Assembly: GCF_958979055.1 (NCBI RefSeq)
Contig: NC_084897.1
Location: forward strand, 25,969,128 to 26,033,127
Length of the DNA: 64,000 nt
Reading direction: 5' to 3'
Source of the DNA: Alnus glutinosa
Lineage: Eukaryota > Streptophyta > Magnoliopsida > Fagales > Betulaceae
Shown piece after piece: positions 33,406-44,794 of the stretch (its first letter is position 1; every line of letters begins with the position of its first letter). The notes beneath the pieces are model-generated. The model worked only from the letters and a program-made list of their open reading frames with translations. It made no database searches and was not told where the DNA came from. Position numbers and translations under genes: made by a program.

Positions 33406-34082
33406 TCCTCTCTCAGGGAATACCAAAACCTCCTACAAGTCTCAACATTTCTATACATGAGTCTAATAAAGTGGTGTGTTTTTAAAACATATAAAAATCG
33501 CGTACTTTCTTATTATTGCTATTTAAAATACATGTGAAAAACTTATACTATTAAAAAAATATGTATTTTTTACATGTTAAGAGACACATGTCATTTTATT
33601 AGATTGGTTTGTAAAAATTAACTACAAACTGGTTTGTAGATAATTTATGCCCGTTGACACACGTTCTTCATTTGACTTACATGCAGAAAATAACTTGCTT
33701 TACTAGCATGCCTTGAATAAATTTCACCAGAGGTGCGTCAACATGAGCACGATAAAACTAGACAAGAAGACTACTTTCGTTTAATCCAGCGGTTTTATAA
33801 TGTACGATTTAAAAAATTAAAGTTAAACGTTTGGTAAATATGTAAAAATGCTGTTTTTGCAATTTCAAAAACGCAAAATCTCTAAAATTATGCATTTCTA
33901 ATAACATTCATTTGCTTATAATTTGAAAACGTGCACCAAAAAAAAAAAAAAAAAAAAAAAACAGAAAATATCTATTACATTTCCGGGAAGATAAAATATA
34001 AAGGGAAAAAATGTGCAATTATTTACAGCAACTTTTTTACAGAGCCAATCTAGACTGGCTTGCTTGTCGATCACTCAGTCTC

Positions 34083-37000
34083 TTACCAATCTTCTATTTC
34101 ATCATCAGTACTCTCACGTTCTTTGTCATCCAAACTCATATTATCAAAATCGTCTTTGGTCTCGTTGCATTGCATCAATACCTGATGAGTTTCAAGACCT
34201 CCAGAGATTCCCTGTCCAAGCCATTTGAAGGCAGGTGTGTACTCCATAGTCACAGCCGAAAAATCGGAAAAACTCGTTCTGCTATAACCAATGAATCTAC
34301 GTTTCACCATCTCATTCTGCAGTCATCACACCAATCAACAATTTGCTTAAACATCCTTTCTTTTGGGAGATGACTAAATTCTTAATACTCATACCACAGA
34401 GGACAATATTGTTCACTGCAACAATAGCTCATTTAATTTAATTCCATCAAATTAAGGCTATGTACAAGTACTTCTACCAGCAGTAACTGCAGTCACAATT
34501 CAATTGGAAGTATGATAAATCAAAGGTTCAAGATGAATTTATGATTGGCCAAGGGGCCACCATGAAAACGGTTCCTGGCTAAGGGGCCACCATGAAGCAT
34601 GTAATTCAAACTTTCAAAATATTCTAAATATAAGTATAATTATTTCATCCTTGAAGTTGGATGGACTAACTAAACCATTGTAGTAGACGTCATTAATCAG
34701 CCTTCATTAGTACTTTAGTAGTATTAAAGCCACAATCATCTCTAAAGTTTGTGGACAAAAATTTCCTACAAACCAATTTGTAGGAAATTTCATACAAATC
34801 ATATCTAAGATTGATATATATCCCTTGGCATGTGAGAAGCACATGCCGTTTTACTAGCATATGCTTCTCACATGCTTAACGGACACATATCACTCTAAAG
34901 ATTATTACCATCAGAAAAGTTCATTTACTTTGCACTACCGTGTTTTTCAGGGTTTGCACTTAAAAACTGTAAACTGGCAACAACCCACATGTAAAAAGAA
35001 GGCGGAGAAAAAGATACAAAAAGAAAAGAGCCAATTCTACTTTATTGCATTGTGATGATTGGCCAAAATAAACCATTCTAGTAGCCATCAGAAATCACTC
35101 TTCATTGAGTTTTATTAACACCGCAATCATCTCTAAAGACTATTACCATCAGAAAAGCTCATCTACTATGCACTACCATGTTTTTCAAGGTTTGTTCTTA
35201 AAAACTGCTAACTGGCAACACCCCACATGTGAGAAAAGAAAAATGAAGGCAAAAAGATACAGAATGAAAAAGAGCCAATTCTACCTTATTGCGCAGTGAT
35301 GATTGCTCAATCTGCCAGAGCTTTGGCCGGCGAATAGCATGCCACCTGTGTACTCAAAAGAATTGTTGATATTACTTAAACACAAGCCCTTGCTTAAATA
35401 TAGAATTAATTCGAGCCTTAGATGTAACCTGGAAGGTAATGGATGAGCATTTCCAAATAGCACCCCACGAACAGCAACTGAAGCAGCAGCTGATTGTAAA
35501 ACATTTTCTGCTTCATTATATCTAGCCAGCATTCCACGGAAAGTAGCAAGAAGCATGTCGGCATCGCCTAAATATGAAGCCACAGCCCATGCATCATCTA
35601 TTGCATCCTCACTCAGGAAATCTAGAACTACAAGAAAATTGTATGCAACAGTTGTAAATCAGTGTCTTGTATGGCAGAATCCAACAGTACTACAAGTTTC
35701 GGTAAGTTATTAACACAAGCTGCCACCCTTATTTGCATCCATGTCTAAAGCAGAAAGCAATGGTAATAAATTAAGGGAAATCACTAGTGAAGATAAAAAG
35801 ATCACCATTTTCATGTAGAAAATCAGCAATAGGCCTTGCTTGCCCATGTGCTTGGCAGAGAATCTTTTCTGGAGAATCCATTTTCAATGGCAATCTTAAT
35901 AATCTCTGCTGTAGAGGAAATTCATCCTGGTCTGCAAAACATGTGCACATATGTAAATAATCTTAAGTGGCAGGAAGAATAGCAATTATTAGTAAACAAA
36001 AGATAATTCAGTCCCCAACTTCAGAGTTATGTATTCCTCAATTATTATATTTGTTTTAACACCCCCCCCCCCCCCCCCCCCCTTTCTTTCCTTTTTTAGC
36101 ACACACATTGACACACATACTCAACTCAACTCAACTAAGCCTTAATCCCAATTAGACATTGAGGCATATAAAACTCAAAATTAAAAGTCACTTTTCTCAG
36201 AACATACCCAATGCCATGGCATTTTCAGTGTCTCTTTTGTTATGCAGAAACTTTCCAAGAGCATGAAATAGAGAAAGTGTCTCATCTCTGCCAAATTGCA
36301 AGGAAAATCCATCTTCCATAGATCTGACCTCATCTGGTTTTTCTCTTGAGTATGTGGTAATGGTATCTCGTAAAGATAAGGAATGCATGGAATCAGGTTT
36401 GAGACAGAAGAATTGTAAAGATGTAATTGCCTGTCGGATGTCACCACAACTCACTTTGGCTATTAGATCCATTTGTGAAGCAGTCACATTACACTGCTCT
36501 TGTCTGCATATCCTAGAAAGTGTCTTCTTTATGGAATTATTTGTAATAGGATTGAAAACAACCTGAAATTTTGCAAATCCAGTTTGAAATGAGCATTCAA
36601 TAACAATAATACATAATAACTGATACTAATTTGTTCAAGAAAGTAACCTTACAAGCCCCAGCACTCTCAAGACGCAACTGAAGCTCTTCCAAGCATCTTC
36701 CGGTGTGGTCTGCCGAATCAGTTTTACTGTAGTCCGTAAGCAATATAGCTGTTGGTATCTGCGCTGATTGCACAAGAAGATGCAAACAGTTTTGAAGTCT
36801 TTGAAAAGGAACTTTTCCATTTGTCACCGGAAGATCATCAATTAGGAGTACTGTAGGTGATTTTGACTCTTCAGTAGAGGATGACAGAATCAATCCATAC
36901 TTCCTTATTCTCTCAACAAAATTTTCAAACTCATCCAACTTAGACGTGTAGTTTATGCCTAGTAGTGGAAACATAGTCACCATCAGAAAGTAAAAATCTG

Positions 37001-40000
37001 TTAAATGCAGTACGTGCAATAAAGGAAAAAAAAATGCTTGAGCACCTGAACTCGAACTCAAACATATAAATATTTCATTGCCATGGTACCTATAGCATAG
37101 CATAAAGTTTTAAAGAAGTACTTCTCTGTGTGGGTTAATTGCAAAGTCACGAAACGTCTACATCACACTTTTCAATGATTTATCACAATTTATCATTATA
37201 CCTAAAAACTTTATGCAAGCAATGTCACATACACCTTAAATACAGACCTCCTTTAGTGAACACTAGCAAATCCCTAAATGGAATCAAATATCAAAACTGT
37301 AAAGCATGGATTGATCCCATCACAAATGGTGGGAGACCAACCCATTGCTCATTGTGTGGCAATGAGCAATTCAAAAGGTAGGATGGGATGAAAAACCCTT
37401 CCTCCCCTGGTTCTAAAGGACCCACCATAACCTGACCCAAGCATTCTTCCCACGTCCCTCAATGAACAAAATCTAGTTTAAATACCTGTACTGGAGTTAT
37501 GCAGATGTTCTTGCCAAATAATTGGCGTAGGTGTGTTCCATTCACACACTCTGGTTCCAAGGTGAGATGCAATTGCATGAATAGTTGCCTGCAAGAGATA
37601 AGCAATATTTTTCAGAATGAATGAAGAATCATCCTTTGCCAATACAATAAAAATAAACAGGGTAAACGCATTAATGCATGAATGAAGAGGGCAACAACAT
37701 ACAGATTTTCCAACTCCAGTTTGCCCAATGATGACAAGAACGTTACTAAGTTCATCCTGAAAATTAAGAAGACAAGATCATGACGGTCCAGAACAATAAA
37801 TTTACAAAAGGAAAATGGAAGAGAGAGATGTTTATGCTCATATAGATCAATAAACTCTAGACCATTACATGATAGAACCCAACATTAAACTCACAATTTA
37901 ATATCTCCAAACCCTAAGAAAAAGGAGAAAGAAAAATAAATTACGGGCAATCAAGATGAGAGAAAATATAAGTAACCTACTGTCAAGCACCTTTTGTATG
38001 ATAGGTGGTTAAAATCCTAACATTTTAAGATGATATGGATGAAATGAAGTGTGGCACAGTGATCTAGCTTTTGCAGATCAAACGAAATTAATCGTCAGTT
38101 CCATCATCATTATCATCATCCCTAGAACTGTAGGGTCTAGCCCACCTTTTCACACTAGCAACCATTACAATGACGATGAAACCATTACAAGTGCCAACTT
38201 CATTTGAAATGAGCAACATAATGCAAAACCTTGAATTGGAAGGCTTCTGCAGCCATTTGTGTCATGATTAAGAAACCGAGAGCACTTGTCTATACTAAAA
38301 TCCATAGAACCCAAATGTCCTTACATCATTGCAAGTGACTTACTGCATCCTGAATCTTCTATCACAATATACCCCTACTTCTCACACTAGTATTGATTTG
38401 TTTCTTCCTTCCTTCCTCTTTTTTTTTTTTCCTTTCTTTTTGGAGGAAAGGAACTTATACATTTTTTTAACAAAAAAAAAAAAATTGCACTAGTCACCAC
38501 ATAATTACCTTAGAAGATCTCAATCTTTCTTCAAACCACACCTTGACTTCTTCAACCTGCAGTTACAAGGATAAAAAAAAATTTAAAAATAAATTAATTT
38601 AAAAAAGAAAAAGAAAAAGAAAAAGAAAGAAAGAAAGAAAGATCAGCATAATGCACATATTTGCAAAATGAAGCAAATTAACTTGACCTTCTTTTTGTGA
38701 ACAGCAAGCTCTTCCAAGGAACGAGGTTTGTATTTATCAACCCAAAACCCCTTCGTGTTGCTCCCTCCAAAACCTGATTACATTCCCATTTCCAATTTAG
38801 CATAGAAGGCCAATAATAAACAATTAACCATAAGAAAGAACACTGCCAAAATAAATAGATATATCACAGGTGACATCGACATTTAAGGAGATAATTAATA
38901 ATATTTTATAACTCAACCAAGAAAATTTTGAACATTGGTTATTAAAATTAATTCCATAGTCAACAAGGCTTTTGATACTTAAATAGATATTACATAAAGT
39001 CTGAGCACCTAACTACACAATGCATAGCATGTCATGAAGCCATGTTTTGGCATCAGAGCCTCAGCCTCCAGAGTGCAGAGAAGGAAGGAATCCAATGTTC
39101 ATTTTACAAAATAAAGTTAGCATGCCAAACAAAGAATCTACAATAATGGCATACCAGCAGATACCTTGAACCCATTATTAAACACTTCATCAAAATCTTC
39201 ACAAAAAAATCTGATCTGCATTGAACGAAATCCAAAATCAGATTCTTAGTACTCAAGCAAAAACACCAGACATTCAAAAATAGACAGCTATTTATCTAAG
39301 GAACCCAGTAAAGAGTTAAAAAGAAAATTTCAGATAATTGATAATTATGGATAAATAGTATTTTCAGCGGGCAAATTAAGTGTTAAATCACTACTTATCC
39401 CAAAAGCTTAAGCTAATAGGATAATGTGAATTTAATTATTTAATTAATACTTTAGCACTCCTCTCACATGTAGGCTCAAACTCGCCCTCGACAAGTGAAG
39501 TGAGCCTAGTACGTGGAATATTTAACTGAAATTGGGTAAACTGTAGAATCAGGGTTCGACTTAAGACTTATACTATATTAAATCACCACTTATCTTGGAA
39601 GCTTAAAGTTGAATGTAATCATTTAATTAATACTTTTAACGGCATTAATCATGATAATTAGCACTCTTTTTCAATTCACTGAATATGTTGAGAAACAAAA
39701 CGAATTCAATAATGAATTTTCAAATTTTCAGGAACCAAACCAACAAACGAGATGATATTCACTATTATGTGTTTTCTTTTCGTTTACTCAGCAACCAAAC
39801 TCAGGGTAAATGCGTTAGCCAAACATATTGCTCAAAATTCACACAAACATATTGCTCAAAATTCACACGAAGAAAAACAAAAACTAATAATTTAGGATAC
39901 ATAGAATACAAAGATAATGAAAACCTTGGGATAAAAATCAAACTCATTTAAGCCAGACAAAAATTAAAGCATACCTCATCTGTGTTACTGGATTCTTTGC

Positions 40001-40178
40001 TCAAGTGAGACCGAGAACCCGAAAGGCGAGCCTTCTTCGCACCTCTAGGGTTTGAGCGAGTAACCAATGACCTAGATTTCGGCTTCGAGTAGCTCCGATT
40101 CGAAGAACTCACTGAACAGTCATCATCTTCACCATCCGATGATAAAACGACTACGTCGTTACTCTTCCCCATCACCAT
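34083..40178 (-). CDS. RAD17: Cell cycle checkpoint protein RAD17
   Basis: AAA+ clamp loader that, with RFC2-5, loads the 9-1-1 clamp at damaged DNA in the nucleus for ATR checkpoint signalling. Twelve coding exons (minus) keep frame: 40178-39975, 39215-39155, 38773-38688, 38556-38509, 37756-37703, 37588-37486, 36958-36648, 36562-36208, 35931-35806, 35627-35429, 35345-35285 and 34316-34083, giving 613 aa. The N-terminus is acidic and Ser-rich with a basic [11 protein letters not shown]. Then come [20 protein letters not shown] (RFC-type box), Walker A GQTGVGKS (144-151) and Walker B VLLIDD (222-227). The C-terminus ends in an acidic STDDEIEDW tail. The start is the first ATG in frame; upstream codons would need a non-ATG start. 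A GA microsatellite lies in the leader. Introns contain a TRIM, a poly-C run and a tandem duplication. Confidence 0.95.
34663..35312. repeat. Tandem duplication across a RAD17 intron/exon edge
   Basis: Unit 1 (about 34663-35050) and unit 2 (about 35055-35312) share AACCATT(G/C)TAGTAG, CAATCATCTCTAAAG, ATTACCATCAGAAAAG, AAAACTG, AACTGGCAAC, CCCACATGT and GAGCCAATTCTAC in the same order. Unit 2 ends in the real exon 35345-35285 and its donor; unit 1 ends in a decayed copy of the same exon edge (about 35040-35062). Unit 1 is also interrupted by about 150 bp (34747-34899) of hairpin-rich sequence. A shorter direct repeat (AAGGGGCCACCATGAA) lies just upstream at about 34551 and 34580. Confidence 0.8.
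36062..36082. repeat. Poly-C run (about 21 C)
   Basis: A homopolymer in the RAD17 intron between exons 36562-36208 and 35931-35806, so it reads G-rich in the transcript. Length is uncertain, as always for such runs. Confidence 0.9.
39381..39641 (-). mobile_element. TRIM in RAD17 intron 1, old
   Basis: Two short LTR-like repeats (39381-39457 and about 39576-39641) share TTAAATCAC(T/C)ACTTATC, AGCTTAA and ATTTAATTAATACTTT. The interior of about 120 bp is non-coding. A purine-rich tract next to the left repeat fits a polypurine tract for a minus-strand element. The family is the same as the repeat at 45147-45222. The repeats are diverged, so it is old. Confidence 0.7.
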
Positions 40179-40228
40179 CACGTAAGAAAACCCTGATATT
40201 CTAGAAATTTGCACGGAAAACCCTAGTG

Positions 40229-40231
<3 letters not shown>

Positions 40232-40269
<38 letters not shown>
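40232..40269. repeat. (GA)n microsatellite in the RAD17 leader
   Basis: About 18 GA units, starting about 54 bases upstream of the RAD17 start codon; CT-rich in the RAD17 transcript. Confidence 0.9.
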
Positions 40270-40272
<3 letters not shown>

Positions 40273-40411
40273 TCGCGGGTTTTTTAGCGGGGAAATTTGA
40301 GGAAGGCGTAGATGAGAAGCCAACGAGGAGGGATGATGTTAGGGTGCATTCGCATTTTGTACTGTAGAACTAGTAAACCGCAATCTGAACCATTCGATTT
40401 CTCTCTTTTTT

Positions 40412-40416
<5 letters not shown>

Positions 40417-40487
<71 letters not shown>
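40417..40487. repeat. (AT)n microsatellite, about 35 units
   Basis: An uninterrupted AT run. Open frames reading Ile-Tyr repeats across it are artefacts. Confidence 0.95.
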
Positions 40488-40488
<1 letters not shown>

Positions 40489-40716
40489 CTTATTTTCAAT
40501 TTTCTCTGTTTTTTAAATCTGACTTTTTCCTCCTCAAAACTTTTTTGCCTTTTTTTTTCTTTTCTCTTTTTTTTTTTTTTTTTTTTTTTGTTTTTTTAAC
40601 TTTCTCGCATCAATTAAAAATAATAAAATTTTACTTTATTAAAATCAATACAAACAAAAAAGATAGGTGGCCCTACCCTCCACCGGTCCACCCAACAATA
40701 GGCAATCACTCCTAAG

Positions 40717-41594
40717 AGCATCTTTAGAGTTTGAGTTAAAATAGCTACTCAAAAAGTATCAATCTCTACTTTAACCACTGGCTATCTTAAAAACACTCAA
40801 ACAATAATCTCTATTCCACTCTTCATTTTCTTAAAATATTGGTTTTTAATCTTTTTCTTTATTTTTTATTTTTTTTTCACTTCTCCCTCTCACTCTCCGG
40901 TCTCCCCCAACCCCAAGTCCCTAACCCATCTCCCCAACCCCAACCCATCTCCCCAACCCCAGCCCATCTCATTTCTTTGAGTATTCAGACCTAGCAAAAT
41001 TGAAGGAATCCCAACAGAGCCGAAACCGAGTGATCGGCGAAGTCGATGAAGTTAAGGATCTGTTATGAGGATTGGCGAGGGTCGAGATGATCGGCGACGA
41101 GGAACCAAAACTTGGACGAGTCAAGGATCTGGCGGGCTCCAGTAGTGACGATGCAGAGATCAGATCCGACGATGACGGCGTAGTCGACGGAGGCATGGAT
41201 TTTGGTGTGGGGGAGGAAGGCAACGGAGTGCTGGAGGTCGAGCATCTCACCGCGAAGCTTGTCCGGCTTGGTGTCGACGAGGATGAGCTCATCGGCGAGG
41301 TCTTGGGTGAGAACGACGACGTTGCTGGGGACAGAGGAAAGAATGGCAGCAGTGGTGACCAAGAGGGGCGGAGGAAAGAAGGGCATCAGGACCGGGAGGG
41401 ACGAAGAGGGAGAGTGGAAGAGTGAGAAAATATTAATAAAAAAATGTTTGTAGTGTTGAACAGTAACAATGGCTATTTACTGTTAACTGTTAATGAAAAA
41501 TGGTTAAAGTAGCTGATCTGCTTGAGAAGAAAAAAGGCAAAAAATAGTTAAATTTGACTTTTTGGCTAAAGTAGAACATCTGCTGGAGATGCTA
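40717..41594. mobile_element. TIR element carrying a lactate dehydrogenase fragment
   Basis: The left end AGCATCTTTAGAGTTTGAG and the reverse complement of the right end AGCATCTCCAGCAGATGTT are related inverted repeats, both followed by a (A/T)AG(C)..CAAAAAGT block. Pyrimidine-rich low-complexity DNA leads into a GC-richer captured fragment of a host gene at 41075-41325. The structure resembles Pack-type (gene-capturing) DNA transposons. Boundaries are approximate; TAAGAG occurs on both flanks. Confidence 0.65.
41075..41325 (-). pseudogene. L-lactate dehydrogenase fragment with internal deletion
   Basis: The minus strand reads VLTQDLADELILVDTKPDKL, RGEMLDLQHSVAFLPHTKIH, ASVDYAV and GSDLCIVTTGARQI, the N-terminal Rossmann part of plant LDH. 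It then jumps directly to LDSSKFWFLVADHLD, which in intact plant LDH lies some 55-60 residues later. The start, the catalytic region and the C-terminus are missing. No intron is seen within the piece. It is a rearranged, non-functional fragment, apparently carried by the TIR element around it. Confidence 0.85.
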
Positions 41595-41596
41595 TA

Positions 41597-42345
41597 AGAG
41601 CATTCTAAGTAGCTATGTAATCATTTATCTAAATATAATAAATAAAATTACTTTTTACTTTTCTATCAAAAAATACACTCAACAATGGCTTCTTTTTTTT
41701 ATTTTCCTATAACATTAAAATATTATTTTTTAACTTTTAAAATAGTTTTTTTTATTCTCTCCCTTTGTCAAGCAAGAATTAAGATGCTGAACTCGAGCAC
41801 CCATCTCTTGTGTTTCCCTTTTTGAATCTAAGATGCAGAAAACTCAATTCGTTCAATTTCAGTCCTTCACCACTCACCAAGCATGGTCGATAAAGTCAAA
41901 TGAGAACGTAAAAGAGGGATTGAGCAAGAGAGAGAAAGAGAGAGGACAGGTAAGAAAATCTAGCGTTGAAGAGGCAGATTGGGCGTGGTGGCCAGCGTCC
42001 ATGGGGAGAGTCGTGGTTGAAGAGGTAGATCGGGCGTTTGAGGTGGTGGAGGTGCGGTAGGCATGGGATGGTGGAGGTGGTGCCGCATGGGATGCTAGTT
42101 GAACTCTCCATTGAAGGCTTGAAAGAAGAAGAAGAAGAAGAGATGCAGCTGAGTTGCATGTAGAGGCATGAGGAGAGAGAGTGTTTTTTTAATGATTATA
42201 ATAAGCCAAATGAATGCTAGGATTGCACTATAGCATGAATAGACAAATATATAGTCTATTATATGCTGCTTTTTGTAATTTTTTTAAAAAAATTTCTAGA
42301 ATTTAAGGAACATAACACTTATAAGGTAGCTGCTAAGAATGCTCT
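41597..42345. mobile_element. Second AGAGCATTCT-type TIR element
   Basis: The left end (AGAGCATTCTAAGTAGCTAT) and the reverse complement of the right end (AGAGCATTCTTAGCAGCTAC) are inverted repeats. It lies directly after the LDH-carrying element. The centre (about 41930-42160) is GC-richer, with GTGGTGG, GGGAGAG and GAAGAAG words and open frames on both strands. It may be captured DNA of unknown origin. Confidence 0.65.
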
Positions 42346-42536
42346 AATAATGGGGTGGCTCGCACAATCACTTCTCTATCGAAGGTGAACATGTGAGCCA
42401 TTAAGGGGCACACGTAAGACCATTTTCAGAGGATTTTCATCCATCTTAGACTTTTTTAAAGCATTTATAAAAATGTTAGTCTTAATATTATGTCTTGTCA
42501 AATATAAATTTTGTTAGATTGTAATATTAAAAATAA

Positions 42537-43205
42537 GGGGTAATTACCTTTTTCCCTCATGAACTATCGGCCTGTGTCATTTTGCCCTCACGAACTACCA
42601 CTTCGACCAAAAAAGAGCATCAAACTACCATTTTTACATACTTTGCCCCCTTCCGTCAGGGAATCCCGTTAACTTGGATGGAATATGCCACTTGTTACCT
42701 TTAAATTCGATTTAAAGACCAAAATGTCATCTACAGTAATTAATAAAATATATTAAAAAAAAAACAGAAGGAAAAGGGGTGGCGGCAGCCATCCCTGAGG
42801 TGGCCGGGTGGCCGCACGGCCTCCCCAGAACCTGGGGTGGCCGGAGCCACCTTTAGGGGTGGCTCACGGGCCACCCGCGGCCACCCTATAAAAGACCTAG
42901 GGTGGCCGTGCGGCCACCCCCTTAGGGCGGGGTGGCTCGCAGGCCACCCGGCCACCACAGGGGGTGGCTGCCGCCACCCATTTTTCCTTCTTTTTTTTTT
43001 TTTTTTTTTTTTTGTTTAAGATGAGGATATTTAGGTAATTTTTGAAATTGAGTTAGGTCATTTAAATCTTTGCATGAATTAGACTGACGGAAGGGGGGAA
43101 AGTATGTAAACATGGTAGTTTGATGCTCTTTTTTGGTCGAAGTGGTAGTTCGTGAGGGCAAAATGACACATGCCGATAGTTTACGGAGGAAAAGGTAATT
43201 ACCCC
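42537..43205. mobile_element. Foldback element with GGTGGCC palindromic core
   Basis: The arms begin GGGGTAATTACCTTTT at both ends (inverse at 43190-43205) and stay matched over about 130 bases: TGTGTCATTTTGCCCTCACG, AACTACCACTTCGACC, AGAGCATCAAACTACCAT, CCCCTTCCGTCAG. The core (about 42780-42980) is a dense set of GGTGGCC and GGCCACC words in both orientations. It is non-coding. The highly similar arms suggest a fairly young copy. Confidence 0.85.
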
Positions 43206-43385
43206 ATGAATTCAGTGGCTAACGGTTAAACCTTGCTTTAGGGGTTCAAAATTGTGCCTCAAATGATGAAAAGGCGTGCCTTTTATCATCAGGCCAAGTT
43301 GGCCAACCGCACAAGTCACGTTTGAAATGTAACAAACACAAGTATCAATAAGTTAATTGTCGGTTACAATTTTTCCTAATGTAAC

Positions 43386-44018
43386 CATTGTTTCGGCCTA
43401 AAACGATTTTTGAAAAATAATTTTGACATTTTTCGGTGTTTGACAGGAGTGAAAATAATAATAAACGAAAAATAATTTTTGTTTGACAAAAAATATTTAG
43501 TTAATTTCGAGAAATAATTTACACTTTTTAAAAGTGTAAATCATTTTCTCCAGACGGCAGACACAGTCGACCATCTTTTAAACGATACAGTTGACCTTTA
43601 CACTCAAGTAGTCAACTATCACCGGAATCTGGCAACTGGTTAGTATTGAAATCTATAAATTTTTGTCAAAATCCATCGACGTCTGGCTGCCGTCGCCGGA
43701 TCTGGCCAGACTCCGAATTTGGCCGGAATCTATCCAATCTGGCTAGATTCTGACCAATACAACTGAAGACCGGCCGGATCTGGCCAGATTTCGGCCAGTA
43801 CAGCCGAAATCGGCCGTATTAGGCCAGATGCTGACGAATTTGGCAGAAATTCGGCCACGGCGACCAGACGTTGCCAGATTCATTTTTTCGCCGTTAGTTA
43901 TTTTTTCGTGTAAGTCAAACGCTGGAAAATATTTTTGAAAAAATCATTTTTCCTAAAAAATGATTTTGTCAAAAATATTTTACGACGAAAATTATTTTAC
44001 GTCAAAACAAACGAAGTA
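43386..44018. mobile_element. MITE of the GTTTCGGCGTAAAA family
   Basis: The left end (ATTGTTTCGGCCTAAAACGA) matches the inverse of the right end (GTTTGTTTTGACGTAAAATA) imperfectly. The interior again has degenerate CTGGCCAGATTCCGGCC-like words (about 43680-43870). It is more decayed than the copy at 30711-31521. Confidence 0.75.
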
Positions 44019-44794
44019 TAAATGAAAAAAGTTAGTTATATTTTTGTTTCTAATTCTTGTTGTTTCTCACATAATATTTTTCTAACAATTTTGGTGTTTG
44101 TTTCTAATTATTCTTCTTTATCACATTATTTTCCCAGCACCATCAAATATATATAGTTTCTAACCCCATATAACAGATTTAATCTCCTACATACTCTGTC
44201 AAGAAGTTTTTTGATTTCTCTTCAAAAAAAAAAAAAGAAAAAAAAAAAGAAGTTTTTTGATTTATTACATGTAATTTTTTGTATATATTTATAACTTATG
44301 ACTTAGCATTAAAATAAATATAAGTTACGTTTTTATTTTACGTAAACACATGCACACATTTATAGAAATACTATTTGCATTTACGTACTTATTTATTTAT
44401 ATAGATTTGGACTTCTTACACAGGATCCCAAAAAAAAAAAAAAACAATAATTTTTTTTGATTCTGCCCCTAAAGCCATCCCAGTGTTAAGGGTGGTCCCT
44501 CCTTTCGACCACCTCTCCCATATGTCTTTTTGGATTATTATTCTTAATTTTGTAATAAAGTAACATTTTATTTTTTTAATTGATGTGATAAATTTGCTTA
44601 TGTGATATTTACTCTATTAATTTCCCGTAAGTAGTTTTTGATGGATATAGGTTTTGGATGAAATGAGTGAACTTAAAAAAATTTAATAAATAAAATAAAG
44701 AAATTAAAAGTTGCATTTAAAAATGAATAGACTGACTTGAAATGGCGCAATTACTCTTGAACTGAATTATTGCAACATCATTTGGTAGTGTGCC

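Larger units (their letters stand above)
31701..34082. other. Intergenic region downstream of RAD17
   Basis: No gene is recognised. It holds a GA microsatellite (about 32954-32981), a small foldback repeat (33252-33405) and A-runs (about 33938-33961). Open frames at 31812-32111 (plus) and 32551-32817 (minus) match nothing I know. Confidence 0.5.

Noticed and set aside
40284-40499. Open frame reading Ile-Tyr repeats
   Set aside because: It is translation of the AT microsatellite.
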